A DNA stretch of 64,000 bases from Onchocerca lupi (Eukaryota > Nematoda > Chromadorea > Rhabditida > Onchocercidae), in NCBI GenBank assembly GCA_028564675.1, contig JAOVVO010000368.1, forward strand, positions 1 to 64,000, written 5' to 3'. The position numbers were made by a program, and so were the translations under genes. How positions within the stretch are numbered: the stretch's first letter is position 1; each line of letters opens with the position of its first letter. Shown one piece after another: positions 1-10,500 of this stretch. Below the pieces are notes generated by a model, which was given only the letters and a program-made list of their open reading frames with translations, was not told where the DNA came from and ran no database searches.

Positions 1-1800
1 AGATTAACTGCCATTCGGTTCTCTGTTTAACTCAACAATTACTCAAATCCAACTTAACTTTGTCCAACTCAACACACCTCAATCGACTCCCCGCAAACAA
101 CGCGAAAGGTAAATCAACCTTGGTCGAAATATTGGTTGTATTTGGTTATCATAGACATCACCTCCAACGAATCAACAAATCTCACGACAACAATGTTATC
201 CAATGTTTGCACCAGCACGTCCCAAAATTCTGAGATCATACTCAGCAATCGACTCTCAACTCTGCATCAATTTTATCGTTTGTATTCTAAAAAACCAGAA
301 ATTGAAAAAGAAGTTTCAAGAAATTTCCACAGAATTTGAACAGAAGAAAAAAAAAAAGAAAAATACCGTCATCACTCTTAACGAAATTTTGAATTGCGAT
401 AATTGCTTTGAGACCGTGCAAAATAAGTTGATGAACTGTGGTTGGACAATTCTTCCATACTGATAGGAAAGTGCGTTTAATTGAGTAGCCACAAAATTGT
501 TTAAATAATTTTGAAACGACAAGGACGATCTAGACAAATTTTTTCCTGACAAAAATCATTTTGTATGAAGCACTGAATCTGATCCATTCAGCTTTTTTTT
601 TTCTTTTAAATAGATAACATAAAGATGACTCATTACAGACTATTATACAGATATAGAGAGTGTTCTATACTTTTTGTATGAATTCTCACAATGAATCCGT
701 CGAAAGATTTTGTTAACATATCAAACATAGCAACATATGATACAACGTACAGTAACCATACTCATTAGCTTTCATTTTGAAAAACCTTAATTTAGAATGA
801 AATTTCTTTATTTCTTTATTAATATGTGTTTACATAGTTTTTGGGCCAGGTAATGTACATATCAGTCAATAAGCATAAGCAACACTCTAGAACGTGTAAT
901 TTTAAATATAAGCCTAAGCCTAAAACTTTGTCTTTTAGAAAAGAACTATTCGGGCATTAATTTTCAACCACTTGTATAGGAACAAAGTGAATAAAACATG
1001 AAAATTTGTTCATTATTCGAGACATTCAAGATATTTGCCTATCGTTAGAGGAGGAAATGGTCAGTATCATCATATTCCATAAGCACCAGTGATAATTTGG
1101 AGTAATCATTATAACTGGGGAATGCGCTGGTACTGCATCTAAATATCTACCGAAAACATATATTTGAGCTTTCAAATCTCTGCAAACTGAGGATCGATTT
1201 TTTGGCACTATCAATGATACTATCTTGCCGTTCTTACACAATTTGTTTTAGACCAATTGTCAATATATAGTCACGCAACGATCTACTGTCAAGTGCATTA
1301 AAATCCTGATCGATTTCAGTGATATTCAGAGGTGGCATCCCGAATAAATAAATATAATGATGCACTCTGATTGTACATTTCATCATTAAGATTTGAAAAA
1401 ACTGAACTGTCATTCTATTTCAGGAAATTTTGTTTTCATTTGATTTTTACATCACATGAATTTTATTGGGATACTGTAAACCAAGTGTGATAGTATCGAG
1501 AAAATAATCAATATTTCATCATTTACGAAGTGGTGGGAGTGCTACACATTATAAACGAGAATTAGCTTTACGGCTCCAGCTTCAGAGATCATGCACTGAA
1601 GACTGCAATTCCCCGATGTTAAAAGACAGTTTTGAGGGATTTTTGTTTTTGGGAGTATTTCCTTGTTCTATTGCGACATCCTATGGTTCACATCAGTATA
1701 AAACAGGTCCGTTTAAAAATCCATTGAGTTTCAAGATGATAAAACATACGGGAACGATAGCGAGACTTAAATCAACAATGATGAGAATAAAATTGTAAGA

Positions 1801-1881
1801 AATAAATCTCGTTGTTTTATTTCCACACCTTCATCTATATGTAAGCTTCATATTGTAAGAAATAAAACAATGAGATTTATT
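1801..1881. repeat. Near-perfect 23-bp inverted repeat (hairpin)
   Basis: Bases 1801-1823 are the reverse complement of 1859-1881 with a single mismatch (G versus A in the middle), around a 35-base spacer. The arms are built round AATAAATCTC and GAGATTTATT. It could fold as a stem in RNA or be a small decayed transposon. It lies about 80 bases upstream of a dispersed repeat. Confidence 0.75.
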
Positions 1882-1949
1882 ACTCCCGCAACTCTTGTCG
1901 GAAAATTTTTTGTGATTTTGAGGAAAGGATCCTCTTATTTGTTTACAGC

Positions 1950-2100
1950 TTGGTTAGATTGGAGATTGATTCTTTTTATTGTTGTGACTCGGCTAGGTCA
2001 ATAATAGTTTTTACTAGGTTTACACGATATCACACCCCATATCGCGCTTATACAATGATAAGGATTAAATGAACAATACATTGTAAATAATAAGAAATAT
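1950..2100 (+). repeat. Dispersed repeat, copy A (decayed)
   Basis: This stretch aligns by eye with 17020-17130. Shared blocks in the same order include TTGTTGTGACTC against TGTTGTAACTC, then TAGGTCAA, TTTACT, ACGATA and ATATCGC. The copies are direct repeats about 15 kb apart with many substitutions and small gaps. No open frame spans it. It may be part of a long terminal repeat or another transposon end; the family was not identified. Confidence 0.55.
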
Positions 2101-3802
2101 TAACAGGCGTTTGAATGCTCACTACGTTGCTATACTTCCTTTTTGTGACTGTCGTTCTCCTTCGCTTCAACATTATGATGCTCCCTTGAACCATCATTCC
2201 TGCTGCCGTAGAAACTGTCTTCGAAATTGGACTGGAGGTGAACTACCGTTAATACTGATCTTGAGACCCTTATGTTGTTTGACCCGATCCCCTTTTATAT
2301 GTATGGTCCTTGGTATTGATAGTGAGCGGGGACTCGCAACACACTAACTAGACAAAAGGCTTAGCCACCAGAACAATATTGCCTGGAGTATGCTTCAGTC
2401 TTGCAACATTCCTGACAGTTAACAACTTTTCAAACAATGCGCTTAAGATTTATTAGCAGATCGAAAGATGAGAAAACAAAGGTCTTTGTGCCAAGACATG
2501 GATAAGTGACTCACTTTCTCAGAAATATAAATTTCTACTATACAAAATACTTTATATCGTCGTATTTATATTAAAATATTTCGGTTTTACCGACACCTCA
2601 GTCTCATTCACTGAATTTCAAATTTGATTCTATATTACAGAATGTATTTTTATCCCTCCACATTTACATTAATAATTGATTTGTTACTGCCTGTTACTAT
2701 CGTTCGACAAATCAACGAAACTCGATACTCATCAGAAATTCCAAAAAAAAAAAAAAAAAAAAAAAGACACCACTGCCCATGGTTTCCAGTAATCAAAAAA
2801 TCGAAAAACATCTATTACCTTATATCTCTGATGTTTAACTATAAAGATTCTTTTTTGATGTCCGCATGTATCTTTTTATATTTGTGTGATGCTAACCTAG
2901 CAATAGTCATCTTTTTCTTGCAAAATTCTCTCTTACATGCTGAAACTAATATAAAACTTGCAAGAAGCTTTTTTTTTTTAGGTGAGTAGTGACGAAGAGT
3001 AGTCACTTTTTTCTTAGTCATTACCCACCGATTCTATCAAATCTCTCTATTTACTATTTCCAGTCCGCATCACCAAGTATTTGTCGCACCCGTCCACTTT
3101 CAAATAGGTCAAAAGTTTGAAACTCAGAAATTCTCAAAACCCCACCCCATGCAAAACATCATCTATTCGCTAGTGTTATCGGAAGAATTTACATATTTCC
3201 AAAACAAAAGTAAGAAGATAAATGAGCAGAAACAAAAATTAAAAAAGCAAAACCATTGTTGAATATAATAAACATAATAAAGTTGCAGCTGTTCAATGAT
3301 GACAGTTCATGGAAATTCCGAATAATTTTATGTACAAAATCCACAAACAAATGACATTCAGTCTCCTATAAAATATCACGGAAGAGAGTTTCGATTACAA
3401 AAATTGGAAAAATCCACATATTTCCCAAAACAAAAGTCTGAAATCCATTTTCAACACTGCCTTCTACTTGATGAATTTTTCGAACTTGAAATTCATATGA
3501 TAATTTTCCAAGAAAGATTGATTAGAACATAAATATGACCGACAGAACTTCTGCGAAGCGTAAATTTGCTCATGACCCGTGTAAAATAATTACTTTCCCT
3601 ACCGTAGCTATTTAAATTTACGTCTAAGCATTAGTAACAGACAAAGAACTATTGAAGTGGCTAACAAAAAAAGCAATTTTTTTTCTGTAGTCAGTTAATC
3701 GCGCGTAATATGAGTTGCTAGTGAATATTACTAATGAATTAATCACATGGATTTAATTTTCTCCTTTCTTCAATTCCGTTTACATTAAAAAACTGGAGAT
3801 CA

Positions 3803-4105
3803 GTGAAGACTAAACAGGAAATTCGAAGGCTTACTGCAACTCATATAAACTTAAAGATTATTCGAAATTTAAAAAAACATGCATTTTTTAAAACTAGTCG
3901 TCTTCCATCTAAATTACCATTTGAATTACAAAAACCGTTCCAATTGATGAGATGTTTGCCAAGAATATTTCAAAAGGCAGTTTTTAAAAATATCACTAAG
4001 GCCTTCATTTTGATGGATCCCTTAAAAAAAAAAAAAAGAAAAATCGATACTATTTCAAATAAATTAACCTTCAAGATTCCCACAGATCGAGCACATACGG
4101 ATTAA
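3803..4105 (+). CDS. Possible terminal exon or small ORF of a basic protein
   Basis: An open frame of 100 codons, rich in Lys and Arg, running from an AG acceptor-like site (ends 3803) to a TAA stop at 4105. It opens with GTG rather than ATG, so if real it is more likely the last exon of a gene whose upstream exons I could not find. Its residue mix (for example KLPFELQKPF and LPRIFQKAVF) looks more protein-like than neighbouring random frames, and a KKKKRK cluster could act as a nuclear signal. It ends about 210 bases from the convergent mbf-1 stop. I do not recognise a family, and it may be fortuitous. Confidence 0.25.
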   Translation: MKTKQEIRRLTATHINLKIIRNLKKHAFFKTSRLPSKLPFELQKPFQLMRCLPRIFQKAVFKNITKAFILMDPLKKKKRKIDTISNKLTFKIPTDRAHTD

Positions 4106-4318
4106 ATTTTATTAAATTATAAAAAAGGGATAAAAATATATCATGTTTTATCTGTTGATAAGTATTACTGGTAAAGCCGCGAAATCATCAAAACGGTGAG
4201 TAGAAAAAAAAATTATTCTATAATAATAATTGTCTATAATATGATGTATTTCACATAAATACATGTTTTTTTTTAGTAAAAATTAAGGCACCAACAATCA
4301 ATCCAGTTTCCAAATGTC

Positions 4319-5651
4319 TCACTTCTTTTTAATAGTTGATGCGCTTTTGTTAGCCAATGATTGACCCATATCTTTACCACGCAACTTTACACCTAGCGCT
4401 CGTTCCATTTTAGCTAGAATCTGTAAAAGAAGAACTAGAATTAGCTTTTTTCTAATATAGATAATAAGTTGCTAGAATAAATTAAGCAATAAAAATACTA
4501 GAAAGATGAGGAAAAAAAACCATGTACATGCAAACTAATGAAGAATACCTGCTGATTAGGGACAGCCTTACCATTTTCATACTCAGCCACTACTTGTGGT
4601 TTCTCATTGATGTGCTGAAATGAATAAAGTCAATATATAAACAATTACAATTGAAATGTTCCTTCAAATCTGATTCAGAGTATAGGTTTGGAGCAAAAAA
4701 GAAATACAGTAGCCAAATCTTTTTGTGTCCATTCCTTGGTCTGTCGCGCCTGCTGCATCACTTTACCAAGTGTCAGCGAAACACGCTCATGATGTAACTC
4801 CTCAGTTTCCTCATCCAATCTTCAATGAACACAAAGTTAGCTCCAATGATGAAACTTGATTGTAGTGGACAAAGATTTCTAGATTACAAATGAGGACATA
4901 TATGAACGCAGTAACTTACTGGCTACTACTGATCGGTGATTTATGCTTTATGCTAAGTATTTTGCACAACGAACTGCCCAGGATGAAGTGAGAAAAGTTC
5001 TCGACCAGTTTTTGCGGAGTTTTTAAAATCAGTTAAATGGCGACCAAAGAGAAAATTTATAACCTTGCAGTATTTTTAGCCGCATGATGTTGTCTATTAC
5101 CACCAGCCATCATTTTCTTCGATGTCTCAATAGCCATTCCACGTCGCTGTGCTGCATTCAGTTCCTGAAAAACAACATGAGCATTTCTCCCAATAGAATC
5201 TAATTTTATAAAATCAAGATATCTAAAGTGCACAACCTATTTAGAATCCTTCTCTGACATGTATGCGTTTCTCACAACGTACATAGCAGTGCATCTTCAT
5301 TAGTCTGCTATATAGTAATACTATTTATGCTGAGTCCAAATAACCAATACGCGATAATATCTTATCAGTTCATAACAAAATTTATCTATGTCTTACAGCG
5401 TCTTCACATTGCTTAAAAGGATATTCCCAATCCAAACCTCGAAAAGCTGTTCGTGACGAAATTAAATGAGGAAATAATAAACGGCAGCAAAGGAGCTCTG
5501 TATGAAACCACTTGTTATATACAACTTGTTTCTAACACAAAAACAAACTTACCGCTGCTGTACGCAACGTTCTTTGTGCTGGACCACGACGATGCAAAAT
5601 TGTTACTGTGTCAGGGTCAGTATCCGAATTGATCGTCCCCATTTTCGACAT
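4319..5651 (-). CDS. mbf-1: Multiprotein bridging factor 1 (EDF1 homologue)
   Basis: Transcription coactivator that bridges TBP and sequence-specific activators; the family also acts on collided ribosomes. The model has five exons: 5553-5651, 5064-5164, 4708-4819, 4549-4614 and 4319-4420, giving 159 aa, close to human EDF1 (148). The N-terminal MBF1 domain covers roughly residues 1-75, with the typical KMMAGGNRQH and AAKNTARLDEETEE stretches. A Cro/C1-type helix-turn-helix follows at about 86-140, with QARQTKEWTQKDLA and NEKPQVVAEYENGKAVPNQ. The C terminus is short and basic. The ATG at 5651 is chosen because a TTTCAG-like acceptor ends at 5681, fitting a trans-spliced leader or a 5' UTR exon. 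A second in-frame Met lies three codons later. All intron phases close. Confidence 0.97.
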
Positions 5652-6712
5652 TTTCGAAATCCTACGCAGTGACAGCGAGCCTGAAAGTATAAAAGAAAGA
5701 TTAGAGAACTGATTCCACGCACCATGCATTAACGAATATCCGAACGGTTACAACGCTAACATAACCAAAGAAAATGTTTTGTATCGATGAAGCATTATAT
5801 ATTTTGACCAACTTATCTGTATGCAATATGCAAATTATCATTAATTTTAAAATATGATGCAAGATCGCACTGCACTGAATCACAACTGGAATGGAGAGTA
5901 AAGAGTGAAGAAAAAAAAGATATCAAATGCGCACCCTCCAGACTAATCCAACATGCTACTGAAACGTATAATCCTTACATAGTAACTCGAACTATTCCTA
6001 ACTCATGCCCCCTTCTATTTCCTACAATTGCGGCCCGCAGTTTATAAACTGTCGTCTTTTACATATACTCAAAAATGAATACCATAGTGATTAGCCTACA
6101 CCTAAGTAATTTAAATTAGTTCAACACTGCTACAACCACTCACTCTCTAAAACCAGAGGACTGAAATTGATTCAACATCTGGAAATAATCCAAAAACTGC
6201 GGTAAATCTTGTCAGGATAATCCAAAACACTCGTGCTGTTACTGCACGACGTAAACTCTGGTTAAGCAGATTAGTGGTCATGAAAATTGGTAGTTGCATA
6301 GAATCCCATGGCAACAGTAAATTGAATCGGCAGAACATTCACTATGTAGTCGGAAAATACCCAAACAAAGCTAACAGCAATAATTTTTCCTTTTTTTTTT
6401 TTCAAATCAACTTCCCAAATCAAATATACAGCAACTTGTATAATACAATTATTTGCAATAAATCTGTCATCAATCTAATCAATCCACAAAAATGCTACTA
6501 TTTGAATGCAAACGCAGCAACAAAGGTGTCACAATCCATCCAATAAAAAAAAAGGAGTTAATGTACAATAACAGTAAATGGTATGAAGCTTGAGGCGGAA
6601 AAAATACAACTTATAATTTCAAATCTGAGAATGTTCGTGTAGTTCGCTACATATTTCTAAACAAGTAAACATAATTTTCCAAAAAATTGACAACACATAA
6701 TATACAACGAAA

Positions 6713-7272
6713 CATTTCACTTTACATTTAAAGGACATAAATTAAAGGATTGCAATTGACAATGCTGAGAATTTCAGATCCGAAGGGGAATATCAATTAT
6801 TAGGGATTTTGAATGAATACATTTTCAAATCTCCACTCGATAAGCCGGAGGCTGGATTGAGAGTTGAAGGTTCTAATTTGAATCCAAAAATGAAAGTATT
6901 TTGGATCAAAATAATAACTGTGTTTGTTTGAACTAACTCCAGTTATTTCAGAGACTGAAGACAGAGAGGGACAGCTGGAAGAAAAAAAGAGAATAATTTG
7001 TAACTCTCTCATCTGTTCCCCTATTTTCAATCTCTGGAATAATAACTGGAGTTCATACAAGCACAATTATTATCTTAATCCAGAAATACTTTCATTCTTG
7101 AATTCGGATTAAAATCTTCAACTCGCAATCCGACCTGCGGATTGTTGAGAGTAGACTTGAAAGCTATTCATTCAAAATCGCTCATAATTAATATTCCGTT
7201 TCACCGGATTCGAAATTCTCAGCACTGTCAGTTGCAGTCCTTTAATTTATGTTCTTTAAAGGTAAAATGAAA
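6713..7272. mobile_element. Long imperfect palindrome (foldback / MITE-like element)
   Basis: The left arm, about 6713-6974, is the reverse complement of the right arm, about 7016-7272, by eye at roughly 80 percent with small indels; the loop is about 40 bases. Matching blocks include ACATAAATTAAAGGA, CTGAGAATTTC, GATTTTGAATGAATA, GAATGAAAGTATTT and AACTCCAGTTATT. Because of the symmetry, short open frames on opposite strands encode similar peptides, one more reason to treat them as non-genes. No target-site duplication or transposase is evident. It is probably a non-autonomous DNA transposon of foldback type. Confidence 0.85.
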
Positions 7273-7440
7273 CACAAATTTGTAGCATTTTACTAAAACA
7301 TAAATTCGAAAATAACACCGCCTAACCATCTTCGGGCAGCAATGCATAGCAATCAACAAATAACATGTAAGAGAAAGAAATGATAAATAAGTCACTGAAT
7401 TTAAAGATTAATTGACTATCAGTTATCTCTTACATACAGC

Positions 7441-7488
7441 TCATAAATGCTGTTCTGTTGGGATAAAAAAATAGTATAGCATTTATGA
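7441..7488. repeat. 11-bp inverted repeat beside the ddb-1 stop
   Basis: TCATAAATGCT at 7441-7451 is the exact reverse complement of AGCATTTATGA at 7478-7488, starting 22 bases past the ddb-1 stop codon. In the ddb-1 transcript it would be a 3' UTR stem with a loop of about 26 bases, and it contains CATAAA, a variant poly(A) signal. The functional role is inferred. Confidence 0.5.
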
Positions 7489-7509
7489 CAACGGCATATC
7501 TTTTTTCTG

Positions 7510-10500
7510 CTAATGTATCCTCGACAAATCTTCGACAAGCTTTAATACATCTTCTGCCGTCGCATCCACTAGATCCGTAGTTTCGAAAGCAGATATATCT
7601 GAAAGTAAAATAATTACTTGAATGACAGAATAAAACAATTTTAATTTATTCGATGTAAAAGATTGAACGAATTTAAAGGCTTTACTAAGAGACTGAAGAG
7701 AAACGAAACATTGAATTAGAATATATAGAAAAAAAGCACCAAACCCTGTACCATTTAGACTACACTGCAAAAAAAACTGATGCTACTGGAAACACTTAGA
7801 TCAAAGAATCAAAGAGCTATATTTAATTCTGTTGACCAGGTATTATGGAGATTTTTTTAACCATCCCTAGACTTAGATTCTGGTTATTGGCAGCCTTGCA
7901 ACAGAGCAGAAAGTGACCAAAAATACAAGACAGCATAACTTACAGCTCAGAGCTATCATTGGATGCAAGGAAACCAAGTATAGCTCGCAAATTCAGCTTG
8001 AGATAAGCTAACCTACTAGTTTTACTAGTAGTTACCAAAATTATCTATCAATCAAAATATTTCTCAGTACTTTTAATTATGTTGTTTCATTGTTTCCTTC
8101 TTTCCCTATGTCCTCTATCAATTTTTCGAGTAACTCAAACTTCTTAAGAAGTACTGCAATTTTAAGCTGTGATTATTTTCAAAAATATTCAGCTTTAATA
8201 GTAAATTCTTATATAAATCTCCACCATAAACTCATTACTACGTCAAAATACTTTCAACCTTTGACTATAAACTTTCAAAATGATAGATTTTGAGAACATT
8301 ACACTTTCGTATTCAAAACAATGTCAAGCAATCATGTTTTTTGTTCCAGACTGAACGGAAAGGGGCACACTATCTAAGGCACTTTTATTACTAAAATTTT
8401 TAATCTAATTGGGACTCATAACCTATAAACAACAACTGGAAGGATGCTTTCCTAGAAAATTAAAACACCTAAGTGACATTTCTATTGATACTTGCACCTA
8501 TGAAAGCGATGGAATGGAAAAACATGGATTTTATCTGCAAATAATCCAAGGAAATAAAAAGTAAGAAAAATAAAGCATTCTTACTATTTAGCAATGGCAT
8601 TTTAAGTCCCTTAATGATCTGTCCTACTGAATCCTTGCCCATATCCAAAAAACTTTCGATTAGATCACCATCGATAAAACCATTTGGAGGTTCGCTTCGT
8701 TTCTCTGTTTCAAATGTTCGATACTGTGTGTGAGAAATCCGCATACAATTTTCTGTGTATTCAGCCAAACGTTTTTGAACGTCTTGTAGGAATCTAAGAT
8801 GCAAAAATTATCCACTTTCAGCTCCCAACTATAGAATCAGAAAAGAGAGTTTGCCAGGTTATCCACCGCGAACATCTGTTATTTTAATTCTTCAATATGC
8901 TAAGCTTTACTCTGCTTTCTAAGTTGCCTTCATTTCATAAGCGAATAAAAAAATTTTTGGATGTTTTCCAAGTTGATAACCATAAAATTTTTCACATTTC
9001 CTAAATTAAAATTAACTTACGTGTATAGTATTGGCGGCATTTGAACAATAACTCCTATACCACCATCTGAAGTACCATATAAAATCGAAGAATGGTAGAG
9101 CGGTGCCACATCAACTTGGGTGGCAGTTAAAGATCCATGGCAGAATACATTAACCATTTCACCCAGATAAAATAATCCTAATTCCTGAGAAATAGCCTTC
9201 TAATACATTTTGCAAAATCATTTGAAATATAAAATTTCTGAAAGAAAAATCTGTTCGTCATCAAATGTTTTCTCCATTTGGTTAGAATACAGTCCAAACT
9301 TTTGATGATGGAAATGGAAGTGATTACTTGTAGCCTTGTTCCCTCTTCTTTGAACACTGTAAATGAATCCTTGATTACCGTAAATAAGTTGAACGAATTT
9401 TCAGCACCCAAAAAGTTGTCAGAATCAATTATTTCACAAGCGGACATCCAATTTGTCATGAAATCCCTTAAAATCATATTAAAACATTAATGACCGTAAA
9501 AAAAAAGATTAATATTATACAGTCAGACTACAAAATTTTCAGGATTCGAGAAATCTGGTGAAACCATTCGTCCACAGAAAATTGGTTAATAAAATAAAAC
9601 AGCTAGAACTCCTCACCTTCAGCTCTCTTCTTATAAAACCATAATACTGGAAAAATTAAGTGATAAAATAATAACCATTAAATAAACTCCTTACCTAGCT
9701 ACTTTTTCAAACGTTGATTCCATTGATTTATAGGAAAGCAGCGAAAGAGACCGCATCAAATCGCCCACTAAAATTAAGTCGTTCTTTGTCTTTAAATATA
9801 ATGCAGTAACGTTATCAAAATCGGAACATTCCAACCGTAATTCTTTGTCCGCAGTCCACTCAAATAACCGAACACAACTATTGACTGCAACTACCAGTTT
9901 CCCTGTAATTTCTTAGTTTTCGTATATAACAATAATTTGAGCATAATAATCACTTATTAGAACAACCCTCTTCTTGTCATAAAAAAAGTTTGTTTAATCA
10001 GTTGGGATGTCAAAAAGGGCAAGAATGTTCTTCATGTTATATTCGTCAATCGCAGAATAAAAAACGAAATGAAATATTTGCAGGAATCGATTTTACATAC
10101 CATCCATAGATTGAATCGAATAAGCGGCTCCTTTAATCTCTTTTTCATACACCAAACGCATACGTTCCGGGCCTTCCGACGCTTGAAACATTAGGATACG
10201 ACCCTGCAAATTACAACTTTCCACTGTTTCAGGGACTCACGAAATATATTTTGATGACTGCGAATCAGAGACTAGAAAGACGATAACTCAAGATGGTTAA
10301 ATTGGTGATTGTGCAACTAACCATTTTGGACTCCGTCTCATCTGACATAATAACTGCAGTGCCCACAACAAAATACGGCTGGCTATCATTCCCCAGTTGA
10401 CAAGAAGCTAGTGACATTGCCATCTCACTGCCTTCAAGCTCATGAGAATGCAATATTTCAAATGTATTAGAATCCAGCAACAAAACCGAACTGACCTGTA

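Larger units (their letters stand above)
1..3802. other. Intergenic region without a convincing gene
   Basis: AT-rich DNA interrupted by short homopolymer runs, including an A-run at about 2743-2765. Open frames here are short and low-complexity and show no splice-bounded coding signal or recognisable domain. The stretch contains the hairpin at 1801-1881 and the decayed repeat at about 1950-2100, which are listed separately. Confidence 0.6.
5684..7509. other. mbf-1 / ddb-1 intergenic region
   Basis: About 1.8 kb between the ddb-1 stop and the mbf-1 start, which are on the same strand. It must hold the mbf-1 promoter, but no specific motif stands out. Its main content is the foldback element at 6713-7272. 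Apart from that I see only AT-rich unique sequence. Confidence 0.6.

Noticed and set aside
6800..7112. Two overlapping open frames on opposite strands encoding similar peptides
   Set aside because: The similarity follows from the inverted repeat of the foldback element, not from a gene pair.
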